A stretch of 64,000 nucleotides of DNA from JAWKIW01 sp046331175 (GCA_046331175.1 JAXLRI010000006.1:1-64000), one strand, 5' to 3'; shown: positions 1-8,374, numbered from the stretch's first letter. Notes: generated by a model from the sequence alone, not told the origin. Numbers and translations are program-made.

Positions 1-44
1 GAGCTGACCCGGCTGGCTTCCCGGTCTCCCCGACGGCTTCGGCT

Positions 45-91
45 CCGGCCCGGTGCTCCGGCACCGGGCCGGGTCGCGCCCACGGCGCGAC
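45..91 (-). terminator. Two tandem hairpins downstream of purH
   Basis: A perfect 12-bp inverted repeat (45-56 with 61-72, loop TCCG) is followed at once by a perfect 8-bp repeat (73-80 with 84-91, loop CAC). They begin 26 bases past the purH stop on the minus strand. There is no T-tract, which is usual for GC-rich actinobacterial terminators. The termination role is inferred from position and structure. Confidence 0.6.
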
Positions 92-116
92 CTCGGCGGT
101 GGAGCGACGGTGGCAG

Positions 117-1646
117 TCAGTGGCGGAAGTGGCGCTCGCCGGTGAGGACCATGGCCAGGCCGGCCTCGTCGGCCGCCTCGACCACCTGCTCGTCGCGGAT
201 CGAGCCTCCCGGCTGGACGACCACCGTGGCGCCGGCCTCGATGGCCCCGTCGAGGCCGTCGGGGAACGGGAAGAAGGCGTCGCTGGCGTACACGCCGCCC
301 CGGGCGCGCCCGTCGGCCTTCTCGCCGGCGAGGCGGCCGGCATCGCGACGGTTCTGCTGGCCACAGCCGATGCCGACGGCCTGGCGGTCCTTGACCAGCA
401 CGATGGCGTTCGACGTGACCTTGGCGACCACCCGCCACGCCAGCTCGACGTCGGCCCACTGCTCCTCGGTGGGCGAGGCCTTGGTGACCACCTGCCACTG
501 GTCGCGGTCGACGGTGACGAGGTCGGGCGTCTGCAGGAGGTAGCCCCCGTCGATCGAGCGCAGGCTCGGGGCCGGCGGCGACGGCGGCGCCGCCTCGAGG
601 ATGCGCAGGTTGCGCTTCTCCAGCAGGCGCACGAGGGCGTCGCCCTCGAAGCCCGGCGCGACCAGCACCTCGGTGAACACCGGGGCCAGCGCCTCGGCCA
701 TGGCCACCGTGACCGGCCGGTTGACGGCGACGATCCCCCCGTAGGCCGACACCGGGTCGCACTCGTGGGCCCGCTGGTAGGCGGTGGTGATGTCGTCGGC
801 CACCGCCACGCCGCATGGGTTGGCGTGCTTGATGACCACAGCGGCCGGGTCGTCGCCGAGCGACCAGGCCAACCGCCAGGCGGCGTCGGTGTCGTAGACG
901 TTGAGGTACGACATCTCCTTGCCGCCGTGCTGGACGGCTGACTCCCACCAGCCCGACTCGCCCCGGGTGGCGTAGCGGGCCCCCACCTGGTGCGGGTTCT
1001 CGCCGTAGCGGAGGACCTGGCGGCGGTCGAGGGTGACGGTGATGGAGGCGGGCAGCTCGGTCGGCGCGTCGTCCTCGGACGCGGCCTCGGCGTCGGGGCC
1101 GCCGGCGTCGAGCCACTGCACGATCTGGGCGTCGTAGGCACCGGTGGTGGCGAAGGCGTCGCGGGCCAGCCGTCGGCGGGTGGCCGCGGTGAGGGTGCCC
1201 TCGGCCTGCAGCTCGGCGAGCACGACGTCGTAGTCGACCGGGTTCACGACGACGCCGACGTGCTGGTGGTTCTTGGCGGCGGCGCGCACCATGGCCGGGC
1301 CGCCGATGTCGATGAGCTCGATCGACGGGTCCGACGAGAAGGGGTAGAGGTTCACCACGACGAGGTCGATGCCCTCGATGCCGTAGGCCTCCATGTCGGC
1401 CCGGTGCTCGGGGTCGTCGCGGTCGGCGAGGATGCCGCCGTGCACCTTGGGGTGCAGCGTGACCACGCGGTGGCCGAGGATGGCGGGCACGCCCGTCACG
1501 TCGGCGACGTCGGTGACCTCGAGGCCCGCCTCGGCGATGGCCCGGGCGGTGCCGCCGCTCGACAGCAGCTCCCACCCGAGGTCGGCCAGCCCGCGGGCCA
1601 GCTCGACGATCCCGGTCTTGTCGTACACCGACAGCAGCGCCTTCAC
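117..1646 (-). CDS. purH: Bifunctional AICAR formyltransferase / IMP cyclohydrolase
   Basis: This 509-residue protein carries out the last two steps of IMP synthesis in the cytosol: formylation of AICAR with 10-formyl-THF, then ring closure to IMP. The N-terminal MGS-like cyclohydrolase domain (about 1-145) shows SSGGTA near residues 29-34 and the conserved RAAAKNH near 121-127. The C-terminal transformylase domain shows RYGENPHQ (213-220) and KHANPCG (273-279), and the protein ends in the typical RHFRH. Length matches the family (about 510-530). The GTG start at 1646 is preceded by GGAAGGAG at a good distance; an in-frame upstream extension to 2147 is only an open shadow over purN. The gene follows purN after 71 bases, so the two are probably one purine operon. 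Confidence 0.96.
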   Translation of the reverse strand: MKALLSVYDKTGIVELARGLADLGWELLSSGGTARAIAEAGLEVTDVADVTGVPAILGHRVVTLHPKVHGGILADRDDPEHRADMEAYGIEGIDLVVVNLYPFSSDPSIELIDIGGPAMVRAAAKNHQHVGVVVNPVDYDVVLAELQAEGTLTAATRRRLARDAFATTGAYDAQIVQWLDAGGPDAEAASEDDAPTELPASITVTLDRRQVLRYGENPHQVGARYATRGESGWWESAVQHGGKEMSYLNVYDTDAAWRLAWSLGDDPAAVVIKHANPCGVAVADDITTAYQRAHECDPVSAYGGIVAVNRPVTVAMAEALAPVFTEVLVAPGFEGDALVRLLEKRNLRILEAAPPSPPAPSLRSIDGGYLLQTPDLVTVDRDQWQVVTKASPTEEQWADVELAWRVVAKVTSNAIVLVKDRQAVGIGCGQQNRRDAGRLAGEKADGRARGGVYASDAFFPFPDGLDGAIEAGATVVVQPGGSIRDEQVVEAADEAGLAMVLTGERHFRH

Positions 1647-1717
1647 CGATCGCTCCTTCCCGGCCGCACGGCCGGACCTCGGCCGGCCCGGGCCGACCGC
1701 TCGTGTCGCAGTGTCGC

Positions 1718-2281
1718 TCAGAGCACCGAGCCCCGGGCGAGCACCTCCTGGATGGTCTGGACGTAGAGCCGGCGCTCGACCGCCTTGATCCGCTCGTGGA
1801 GCGACTCGGCGGTGTCGTCGGCGAGGACGGGGACGGCCTCCTGGGCCAGGATCGGCCCGTCGTCGACCTCGGCGGTGGCGACGTGGACCGTGCAGCCGGT
1901 GACCTTGACCCCGGCGGCCAGCGCGTCGTCGACGGCGTGCCAGCCCTTGAAGGCCGGCAGCAGGGCCGGGTGCGTGTTGAGGATGCGGCCGGCGAAGGCG
2001 TCGAACATGGGCTGGGAGAAGATGGTCCCCCAGCCGGCCATCACCACCAGGTCGATCCCCCGATCGCCCAGGGCGGTGGCCACCTCCTTGGAGTAGGCGT
2101 CGCGATCGAAGTCGGCGCCGTAGGAGGAGCGGGTGAACAGCAGCCACGGGACGCCGTGGCGGTCGGCCACGTCGGTGGCCCCGCAGGGGCGGTCGACGCC
2201 CACCACCTCGACCGGCACACCGGCCTCGCAGATGGCGTCGAGGATGGTCCCCGACCCCGACGCCAGCACTGCGACACGCAT
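1718..2281 (-). CDS. purN: Phosphoribosylglycinamide formyltransferase
   Basis: The 187-residue enzyme transfers formyl from 10-formyl-THF to GAR in de novo purine synthesis. The N-terminal ASGSGT loop (7-12) binds the phosphate. The catalytic trio is visible as Asn102 and His104 in LNTHPALLPAFKG and Asp140 in the EVDDGPI motif. The usual Asn after the loop (GSN) is replaced by GTI, a minor deviation. The ATG at 2281 lies 7 bases after a TAGCGT box (2289-2294), pointing to a leaderless mRNA. Length is typical (about 190-210). It heads a purN-purH operon. Confidence 0.95.
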   Translation of the reverse strand: MRVAVLASGSGTILDAICEAGVPVEVVGVDRPCGATDVADRHGVPWLLFTRSSYGADFDRDAYSKEVATALGDRGIDLVVMAGWGTIFSQPMFDAFAGRILNTHPALLPAFKGWHAVDDALAAGVKVTGCTVHVATAEVDDGPILAQEAVPVLADDTAESLHERIKAVERRLYVQTIQEVLARGSVL

Positions 2282-2288
2282 GGCTCGG

Positions 2289-2294
2289 ACGCTA
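2289..2294 (-). promoter_or_regulatory. Putative -10 box of purN (leaderless)
   Basis: TAGCGT on the minus strand is followed by 7 bases and then the purN ATG. This is the TANNNT-N(6-9)-RTG arrangement seen before many genes in this window. No good -35 is visible. Confidence 0.45.
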
Positions 2295-2340
2295 CCAGCC
2301 ACCCGCGAGGGCCCGTCCCGGCGTCCCCGCGCCGACACCC

Positions 2341-2389
2341 ACCCCCACCGCCACCGCCACCGCCAACCCCACCCCACCCCACCCCACCC
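2341..2389 (-). repeat. G-run low-complexity tract upstream of purN
   Basis: The plus strand reads CCACCG-type triplets followed by five C-runs of 3-4 bases each separated by one A (2367-2389). On the minus strand this is GGG(G)T repeated five times, a textbook G-quadruplex-forming pattern. It sits about 75-100 bases upstream of the purN start in the divergent region shared with the gene at 2528. Confidence 0.6.
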
Positions 2390-2392
2390 TGG

Positions 2393-2443
2393 CGAACTTT
2401 GGAGGATCCGCGTCAGGGGGTGACGCGAATCCTCCAACGTTCG
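2393..2443. repeat. Extragenic palindrome, copy 1
   Basis: Two 23-base arms (2393-2415 and 2421-2443) are complementary at 21 positions around a GGGGG loop. The same element occurs again at 46985-47035. The inner stem differs between copies by a compensatory pair (GTCA/TGAC here, GCCA/TGGC there). It lies in the divergent spacer between purN and the gene at 2528. Confidence 0.75.
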
Positions 2444-2527
2444 CTGGAGGGGGCGTGGGATGTCGGGCGAGGCCGTGGGTTCGAGCCGGCGGCAGGCCGA
2501 GGTCCGGGGCGGCGGTACGGTCCGGGC

Positions 2528-3190
2528 GTGACCACCTCCGCCGACCTGCCGCCCCACCGCGCCGAGCGCGCCGCCCTGTGCGACCTGTTCGTCGACCTCG
2601 GCCCCGACGCCCCGACCCTGTGCGAGGGGTGGGACACCGCCGACCTCGCCGCCCACCTCGCCGTGCGCGAGGGCTGGAACCCGCTGCCCGGCCTGGGCGT
2701 GCTGATCGCCCCGCTGCACCGGCTCCACGACGACGCCATCGCCCGCACCAAGCGCTCGATGCGGTGGCCGGCGCTCGTCGAGCGGGTGCGCACCGGGCCG
2801 CCGATCGGCCCCTTCCGCCTCCTCGACCCGCTGGTGAACACCCAGGAGTACTTCGTGCACCACGAGGACGCCCGGCGCGGGGGTGGCGATCACACGCCGC
2901 GGCCCCAGGCCGACGTGGCCGAGGTCGAGGCGGTGCTCTGGAAGAACCTGCAGCGCGGCGGCCGGTTCATGGCCCGCTCGGTGCGCGACGCCGGACTCGA
3001 GCTGCGCCGCCCCGACGGCGAGGTCGTGGTGGCCCGGCCGACGCCCGACGGCGGACCGTCGGCCGTGCTCACCGGCCGGCCGGGCGAGCTCGTCCTCTAC
3101 CTGTTCGGCCGACGCTCGGCCGCCGACGTCGAGCTCACCGGTGACGACGAGGCCATCGCCGTGGTCGAGGGCGCCTCACTCGGGATCTGA
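2528..3190 (+). CDS. TIGR03085-like MDMPI/DinB-fold protein
   Basis: The 220-residue protein resembles the actinobacterial TIGR03085 group, related to mycothiol-dependent maleylpyruvate isomerase and DinB four-helix proteins. The first about 170 residues hold the helical domain with the LCEGWDTADLAAHLAVRE signature (around 30-50; usually LC.GW...DLAAHL..RE) and an NTQEYFVHHEDARR segment whose histidines could bind metal. The rest resembles the small C-terminal mixed domain of MDMPI proteins. The GTG start at 2528 follows a TACGGT box (2516-2521) after 6 bases, consistent with a leaderless transcript. Substrate and partner are unknown. Confidence 0.75.
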   Translation: MTTSADLPPHRAERAALCDLFVDLGPDAPTLCEGWDTADLAAHLAVREGWNPLPGLGVLIAPLHRLHDDAIARTKRSMRWPALVERVRTGPPIGPFRLLDPLVNTQEYFVHHEDARRGGGDHTPRPQADVAEVEAVLWKNLQRGGRFMARSVRDAGLELRRPDGEVVVARPTPDGGPSAVLTGRPGELVLYLFGRRSAADVELTGDDEAIAVVEGASLGI

Positions 3191-3293
3191 TCGCCCACCA
3201 GCACGCGCCGGTCAGCCACCGAGGCGTCCCAGGAGCGCTCGACTCTTCGATCGGCCGTGGCCCGCCCGGCCTGGGTGAGCGGTTGGGCGTTGA

Positions 3294-3620
3294 TCAGAGG
3301 CCGCCCGAGGAGCCGTCGACCACGAGGTCGGCCACCTCGGGGTGGGCGCTGACGTGGGCGGCGACGAACCAGCAGCGGGGGTCGACCCGCAGGCCGTGGG
3401 ACCGCACGTCGTCGAACATCCCCTCGACCAGGTGCGTGGCGTACCCCTGGCCGCGGTGGGCCGGGTCGACGCCCGTGTGGTGGACCACCAGCACGTCGCC
3501 CCGCTGGACGTAGTCGGCCACGCCGACGAGCTGCTCGCCCTTCCACAGCTCGTAGCGATCCTCGGCCTCGTCGTGCACCACGGCCAGGTCGTCGGTGGCG
3601 CCGGCGCCCGCCGCCGTCAT
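3294..3620 (-). CDS. GNAT-like acetyltransferase (YjdJ/Acetyltransf_CG type)
   Basis: A short GNAT-fold protein of 108 residues. The acetyl-CoA-binding segment HTGVDPAHRGQGYATHLVE matches the V-x-P-x-x-R-G-x-G-x-A motif of the short Gcn5-related family (PF14542). Such proteins are single-domain and have no defined substrate. It lies just downstream of the amidohydrolase gene on the same strand, so co-transcription is likely. The ATG at 3620 is chosen; a GTG at 3644, 10 bases after the upstream stop, would add eight residues and cannot be excluded. Confidence 0.8.
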   Translation of the reverse strand: MTAAGAGATDDLAVVHDEAEDRYELWKGEQLVGVADYVQRGDVLVVHHTGVDPAHRGQGYATHLVEGMFDDVRSHGLRVDPRCWFVAAHVSAHPEVADLVVDGSSGGL

Positions 3621-3654
3621 CGCGCCGCGCCGATCGTCGACCACCGCCCAGCCA

Positions 3655-5352
3655 TCACGAGCCCGGGCGCAGCACGGCGCCGGGGAGGGCGCCGGTGTGC
3701 TCGCCGTCGACCATGAACGGCTCGCCGTTCACCAGGGTGGTGCGGTAGCCCTCGGCCCGCTGCACGAAGCGGCCGGCCCCGCCGGGGAAGTCGTGGACGT
3801 AGGTGGGCAGCGGCAGGTGCAGCTGCTCGAGGTCGATCACGTTGACGTCGGCGGCGAACCCCGGGGCCAACCGACCCCGGTCGGCGAAGCCGGCGAAGTC
3901 GGCGGTGTCGCTGGTCAGCCGCCGCACACCCTCCTCCAGCGGGAGCAGGCCCTGCTCGAGGACCCAGTACGACAGGAAGAAGGTGGGCTGGGAGGCGTCG
4001 AGGATCTGCCCCACGTGCGCACCGGCGTCGGCCAGGCCGAGCAGCATCAGGGGGTGCTGCAGCATCTCGGCGATGACGCCGAAGTCCTGGTTGAGCACCG
4101 GCCAGTTGAGGATCACGGCGCCGTCGGTCTCGAGGCACAGGTCGACGTAGGCCTCGACCGGCGAGACGCCTCGGCGCTCGGCGTGGGCGGACAACGAGTC
4201 GGCTGGGTCGCAGTCGTAGCGGGCACCCCGGTCGGGGGTGAGCACGAAGAACTCGCGGTAGCCGTCGGCGCCCCGGCCCACGCCCTCGGCCACCAGCTCG
4301 GCCCGGCCGGCCGGATCGCGCATGGCGGCCAGCTTGTCGGCGATGGGCCGGCCGGCCAGCGCCGCCCAGGCCGGCGACCGGTCGAACGGCGTGGCGTGGC
4401 CCAGGGAGAAGATCACGCCGATGCCCCGCGACGTGGTCTGGGGACGGATGCGGGCCCCACCGGCGTTGGCCGCCTCGACGAAGGCGAGCGTCTGCCGCCA
4501 CAGCTCCGGGTCGGCGAACGTGTTGGTCAGGTTGAAGGTGAGGGGACGTCCGGCCACCGACGACATGGCGGCGAGCAGGGCCACCTCCCCGCGGGCGCGC
4601 TCCTCGCCGAGGCCGTCGCCGTCGAAGCGAGGGGCACCGCCGAACACGCCCCGACCGTGGCCGCCGACCGCGGCGGCCAGCGCGACCATCTCGGCCTCGC
4701 CGGCCCAGGTGCCGGGCACGTGGCGGCCGTCGGGCGCGGTGTGGCGGCCGGTGCGCGACAGGGACAGCCCGGCGGCGCCGGCCGCCATGGCCTCGTCGAC
4801 CAGCCGCACCATCTCGGCGAGCTCGTCGGCGGTGGGGTCCTCGCCCTGGTCCATCGAGCGATCGCCCATGGCGTAGTAGCGCAGGGCGCAGTGCCCGACC
4901 ATGCCGGCGGCGTTCACGCCCATCGGACGACCGCCCAGCCAGGCGAGGTACTCGCCGTAGGTCTCCCAGGCGAAGGGCACGCCGTCGAGGATCGAGGCGG
5001 CCGGGATGTCCTCCACCGACTCCATGGTGGCGGCGAGGTACTCGCGGTCGTCGGGTCGCACCGGGGCGAAGGTCACGCCGCAGTTGCCGAGGACGATGGA
5101 GGTGACGCCGTGCCAGCACGACGACGAGGCGATCGGATCCCACGCCACCTGGGCGTCGAGGTGGGTGTGGAGGTCGACGAAGCCGGGCGTGACGATGCAG
5201 CCCTCGGCATCGATGGTCCGGCGAGCAGGCCCGTCGACCTCGTCCCCCAGCGCCACGATGCGGCCGCCCTCGATCGCCACGTCGCCCCGGAACGCCGGGG
5301 CTCCCGTGCCGTCCACCACGGTTCCGCCGGAGATGCGCACGTCGTAGGCCAT
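3655..5352 (-). CDS. N-acyl-D-amino-acid deacylase-like amidohydrolase
   Basis: The 565-residue protein belongs to the amidohydrolase_3 group that includes D-aminoacylases. The N-terminal beta-sandwich strand ISGGTVVDGTG is followed by GFVDLHTHLDAQ, whose HxH pair near residues 62-64 binds the metal. GVTSIVLGNCGV and GLADAGAHVGQI are also typical of the family. The C-terminal PGFAADVNVIDLEQL segment closes the composite sandwich. It probably acts in the cytosol on N-acylated or lactam-type substrates; the exact substrate is not readable. A TAACGT box (5359-5364) lies 6 bases before the ATG. The GNAT gene follows. Confidence 0.85.
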   Translation of the reverse strand: MAYDVRISGGTVVDGTGAPAFRGDVAIEGGRIVALGDEVDGPARRTIDAEGCIVTPGFVDLHTHLDAQVAWDPIASSSCWHGVTSIVLGNCGVTFAPVRPDDREYLAATMESVEDIPAASILDGVPFAWETYGEYLAWLGGRPMGVNAAGMVGHCALRYYAMGDRSMDQGEDPTADELAEMVRLVDEAMAAGAAGLSLSRTGRHTAPDGRHVPGTWAGEAEMVALAAAVGGHGRGVFGGAPRFDGDGLGEERARGEVALLAAMSSVAGRPLTFNLTNTFADPELWRQTLAFVEAANAGGARIRPQTTSRGIGVIFSLGHATPFDRSPAWAALAGRPIADKLAAMRDPAGRAELVAEGVGRGADGYREFFVLTPDRGARYDCDPADSLSAHAERRGVSPVEAYVDLCLETDGAVILNWPVLNQDFGVIAEMLQHPLMLLGLADAGAHVGQILDASQPTFFLSYWVLEQGLLPLEEGVRRLTSDTADFAGFADRGRLAPGFAADVNVIDLEQLHLPLPTYVHDFPGGAGRFVQRAEGYRTTLVNGEPFMVDGEHTGALPGAVLRPGS

Positions 5353-5447
5353 CCCCCGACGTTAGGCGGATGACCTTCGGATCGCACCGGGGCGGCGGGC
5401 AGGGGCTCGCCGAACCCCCCGGCCCTCGGAGGTCAGAGGCCGGACGC

Positions 5448-5476
5448 GCACCGGGGCGCCGACGGCGCCCCGGTGC
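5448..5476 (-). terminator. Hairpin terminator of sucCD
   Basis: A perfect 13-bp inverted repeat (5448-5460 with 5464-5476, loop GAC) begins 42 bases past the sucD stop on the minus strand. There is no clear T-tract. Its strength and position make it the likely end of the sucC-sucD transcript. Confidence 0.7.
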
Positions 5477-5518
5477 CCGTGCTCGGTTGCGACGGCGACC
5501 CCGCGGTCGCCGGTCGGG

Positions 5519-6412
5519 TCAGGCCCAGCCGTTCTCCCGCACCACGCCGACCATGAGGTCGCCGGCCTCGGTGGGGTTCTGGCCGACCAGCACGCCGGCG
5601 TCGCGCAGGGCGTCCATCTTCCCCTGGGCCGTGCCCTTGCCGCCCGACACGATGGCGCCGGCGTGGCCCATCTTCTTGCCGGCCGGGGCGGTGACGCCGG
5701 CGACGTAGGAGACGACCGGCTTGGTCATCTTCGCCGAGATGAACTCGGCGGCCTCCTCCTCGGCCGACCCCCCGATCTCGCCGATCATCATCACGGCCTT
5801 GGTGTCGGGGTCGGCCTCGAAGCGCTCGAGGCAGTCGATGAAGCTGGTGCCGGGCACCGGGTCGCCACCGATGCCGACGCACGTGGTGACGCCGATGTCC
5901 TGGAGCTTGAGCTCGTGCAGCGCCTGGTAGGTGAGCGTGCCCGAGCGGCTCACGATGCCGACCGGACCACCGGCCTTGGCGATGTGGCCGGCGGTGATGC
6001 CGATGTTGCACTTGCCGGGGCTGATGATGCCGGGGCAGTTCGGGCCGAGCAGCTGCACGTTCGGGAAGTCGCGCTTGAGCTTGTTGAAGAACCAGGCCTC
6101 GTCCTGGGCGGGCACGCCCTCGGTGATGCACACGATGAACTCGACGCCGCCCTCGGCAGCCTCCATCACCGCGCTCTTCACGCCGGGCGCCGGGATGAAG
6201 ATGCACGAGGCGTTGGCGCCGGTCTCGGCCACGGCGTCGGCCACCGAGGCGAAGATCGGGATGCCGTCGACGTCGGAGCCGGCCTTCTTGGGGTTGGTGC
6301 CGGCGACGACGTTAGTGCCGTAGTCACGGTTGAGCAGGCCGTAGTAGCGGCCCTGGCTGCCGGTGAGGCCCTGGTAGACGACCTTGGTGGTCTCGTCGAC
6401 GAAGATGCTCAT
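5519..6412 (-). CDS. sucD: Succinyl-CoA synthetase alpha subunit
   Basis: The 297-residue alpha subunit binds CoA and carries the phosphohistidine in the TCA step succinyl-CoA to succinate. The N-terminal CoA-binding Rossmann domain has VYQGLTGSQGRYY and TNPKKAG. The ligase domain has GPNCPGIISPGKCNIG. The active-site histidine lies in APAGKKMGHAGAI near residue 247. The start ATG overlaps the sucC stop as ATGA (6409-6412), so translation is coupled and the two chains are made together. Length is typical (about 290-300). Confidence 0.97.
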   Translation of the reverse strand: MSIFVDETTKVVYQGLTGSQGRYYGLLNRDYGTNVVAGTNPKKAGSDVDGIPIFASVADAVAETGANASCIFIPAPGVKSAVMEAAEGGVEFIVCITEGVPAQDEAWFFNKLKRDFPNVQLLGPNCPGIISPGKCNIGITAGHIAKAGGPVGIVSRSGTLTYQALHELKLQDIGVTTCVGIGGDPVPGTSFIDCLERFEADPDTKAVMMIGEIGGSAEEEAAEFISAKMTKPVVSYVAGVTAPAGKKMGHAGAIVSGGKGTAQGKMDALRDAGVLVGQNPTEAGDLMVGVVRENGWA

Positions 6413-7557
6413 GACGGGGTGCCTCCGGCGAGCTCGACGGCCGTGCGGGCCGCGTCCAGCATGGTGGGCTGCAGCTGGAGCTTGTCGCCCAGGTGCGGTT
6501 CGAGCAGGGCCCGGCCCTCGTCGGCGTTGGTGCCGTCGAGGCGGATCACGATGGGGGCCTTGATCTCGATGCGGTCGAGGGCGGTGATGATGCCGTTGGC
6601 GACCTCTTCGCCGCGGGTGATGCCGCCGAAGATGTTGATGAAGATCGACTTGACCCGGGGGTCGTTGTCGAGGATCTCGAGGGCGGCCACGAACTTGTCG
6701 GCATCGGCGCCGCCCCCGACGTCGAGGAAGTTGGCGGCATCGCCGCCGACCTGGTTGACGACGTCGAGGGTGGACATGGCGAGGCCGGCGCCGTTGGCGA
6801 TGATGCCGACGTAGCCGTCGAGCCCGACGTACTGCAGGCCCTCGGCGTGGGCGGCCTGCTCGCGCTCGTCGCGCACCTGGGTGAGCTCGTAGTCGCCCCA
6901 CTCGTGGCGGAACTCGGCGTTGTTGTCGAGGGTGACCTTGGCGTCGAGGGCGTGCACCGCACCGTCGGTCTTGACGATCAGCGGGTTGATCTCGACGAGG
7001 TCGGCATCGCCGTCGACGTAGGCCGTGTAGAGCTTCAGCAGGATCGCCACCGCGCCCTCGGTGGCGTCGGGGTTGAGCTTGGCGGCGGCGACCCAGTCGC
7101 GGCACGCCTCCTCGGTGAGCCCGTCGACCGGGTCGACCCAGATCTTGGCGATGGCGTCGGGATCGGTCTCGGCGACCGCCTCGATCTCGACGCCGCCCTG
7201 GGCCGACAGCATGCCGAGGTGCTTCTTGGCCGAGCGGTCGAGGGTGAAGCTGGCGTAGTACTCCTCGGCGATGTCGGAGGCGTGCTCGATCCACACGATG
7301 TTCACCGTGTGGCCCTTGATGTCCATGCCGATGATGTTGCCGGCGTGGAGCCGCACCTCGTCCTCGTCGGTGGCCAGCTTCACGCCGCCGGCCTTGCCGC
7401 GACCGCCGACGTGCACCTGCGCCTTGACCACGACCGGGTAGCCCACCGCCTCGGCGGCGGCGACGGCCTCGGCGACCGAGTCGACCGCTCGCCCGTCGGA
7501 CACCGGGATGCCGAACGAGGCGAACAGCTGCTTGCCTTGGAATTCGAGAAGGTCCAT
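6409..7557 (-). CDS. sucC: ADP-forming succinyl-CoA synthetase beta subunit
   Basis: The 382-residue beta subunit binds nucleotide and Mg and pairs with SucD. It begins MDLLEFQGKQLFASFGIPV, the standard ATP-grasp opening, followed by VVVKAQVHVGGRGKAGGVK near 42-60. LVEINPL and the later GIIANGAGLAMSTLDVV and INIFGGITRGEEVANG segments are characteristic. Length is close to the family's 380-390. A TAGCGT box (7567-7572) lies 9 bases upstream of the ATG. sucC is the first gene of the two-gene operon. Confidence 0.97.
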   Translation of the reverse strand: MDLLEFQGKQLFASFGIPVSDGRAVDSVAEAVAAAEAVGYPVVVKAQVHVGGRGKAGGVKLATDEDEVRLHAGNIIGMDIKGHTVNIVWIEHASDIAEEYYASFTLDRSAKKHLGMLSAQGGVEIEAVAETDPDAIAKIWVDPVDGLTEEACRDWVAAAKLNPDATEGAVAILLKLYTAYVDGDADLVEINPLIVKTDGAVHALDAKVTLDNNAEFRHEWGDYELTQVRDEREQAAHAEGLQYVGLDGYVGIIANGAGLAMSTLDVVNQVGGDAANFLDVGGGADADKFVAALEILDNDPRVKSIFINIFGGITRGEEVANGIITALDRIEIKAPIVIRLDGTNADEGRALLEPHLGDKLQLQPTMLDAARTAVELAGGTPS

Positions 7558-7652
7558 CGGGGCGAGACGCTAGTCACGTCGCCGCGGGCGGGGCGAACCG
7601 GCCATGACGACCCGTCAGATCGATCGCACGAGGGCCGCCGCACCCCGACCGC

Positions 7653-8261
7653 TCAGGGTGCGAGGGCCGGGATCGACCGGAGCTCGCGGTGGCTGATCAC
7701 CTCGTCGACGAGGCCGTAGGCCACGGCGTCCTCGCCCCGCAGGATGTAGTCGCGGTCGATGTCGCGCAGGATCCGCTCGCGGGGCTGGCCGGTGGCGGTG
7801 GCGAGGATGTCGACCATGCGGTCGCGCAGCTCGACGGTCTCGCGGATCTGGATCTCGAGGTCGGTCGACTGGCCCTGGGCGCCACCGTGGGGCTGGTGGA
7901 TCAGCACCCGGGCGTTGGGCAGCGCGAGGCGGCGACCGGGCGTGCCCGCGGCCAGGAGGACCGCCGCCGCCGACGCCGCCTGGCCCACGCAGATGGTGGA
8001 GATCGGGGCGTGGACGAACTGCATGGTGTCGTGGATGGCGAACAGGGCGATCATGTCGCCGCCCGGTGAGTTGATGTAGATGCTGATCTCGCGGTCGTGG
8101 TCCTCGGCCTCGAGGTGCAGCAGCTGGGCCACCACCAGGTTGGCCACCTGGTCGTCGATGGCGGAGCCGAGGAACACGATGCGGTCGCGCAGCAGGCGGG
8201 AGTAGATGTCGTAGGCCCGCTCGCCGCGGTTGGTGGTCTCCAGGACGGTCGGCACCAGCAC
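7653..8261 (-). CDS. clpP: ATP-dependent Clp protease proteolytic subunit
   Basis: The 202-residue serine peptidase forms the ClpP barrel that degrades substrates unfolded by Clp ATPases. The catalytic Ser97 is in VGQAASAAAVL, His122 in VLIHQPHGG, and Asp is near residue 171. The YINSPGGD strand near 62-69 is intact. The propeptide is short or absent. The GTG start at 8261 is preceded by a GAGGGGAGGG ribosome-binding site. Its promoter (TTGCGC, 17 bases, TACGGT at 8330-8335) lies inside the divergent control region of the arsR operon, so clpP may share that regulation. Actinobacteria often carry a second clpP; none is in this window. Confidence 0.96.
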   Translation of the reverse strand: MLVPTVLETTNRGERAYDIYSRLLRDRIVFLGSAIDDQVANLVVAQLLHLEAEDHDREISIYINSPGGDMIALFAIHDTMQFVHAPISTICVGQAASAAAVLLAAGTPGRRLALPNARVLIHQPHGGAQGQSTDLEIQIRETVELRDRMVDILATATGQPRERILRDIDRDYILRGEDAVAYGLVDEVISHRELRSIPALAP

Positions 8262-8304
8262 GGCACCCTCCCCTCGTCGGGCGCACCCCGGCCTCAGGCC
8301 GGGT

Positions 8305-8372
8305 GCGCAACTTCTTGGTTGCGCGTTCGACCGTACCGTTGCCGATCCCGATGCGCAACCGTAGAGTTGCGC
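8305..8372. promoter_or_regulatory. Overlapping clpP / SRPBCC-arsR promoters with twin operators
   Basis: Two identical inverted repeats, GCGCAAC-N6-GTTGCGC, lie at 8305-8324 and 8353-8372, 48 bases apart. Plus strand: TTGCCG (8339-8344), 17 bases, TAGAGT (8362-8367), then the SRPBCC ATG 7 bases on; the -10 box sits inside the second repeat. Minus strand: TTGCGC (8358-8353), 17 bases, TACGGT (8335-8330), so the clpP start site falls at the first repeat. The repeats are the size of ArsR-type operators; binding by the ArsR protein encoded here is inferred. A GC hairpin (8281-8308) overlaps the edge. Confidence 0.7.
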
Positions 8373-8374
8373 TC

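Noticed and set aside
117..2147. purH extended to 676 residues
   Set aside because: The extension overlaps purN and is Arg/Pro-rich; a GTG with a ribosome site at 1646 gives the normal length.
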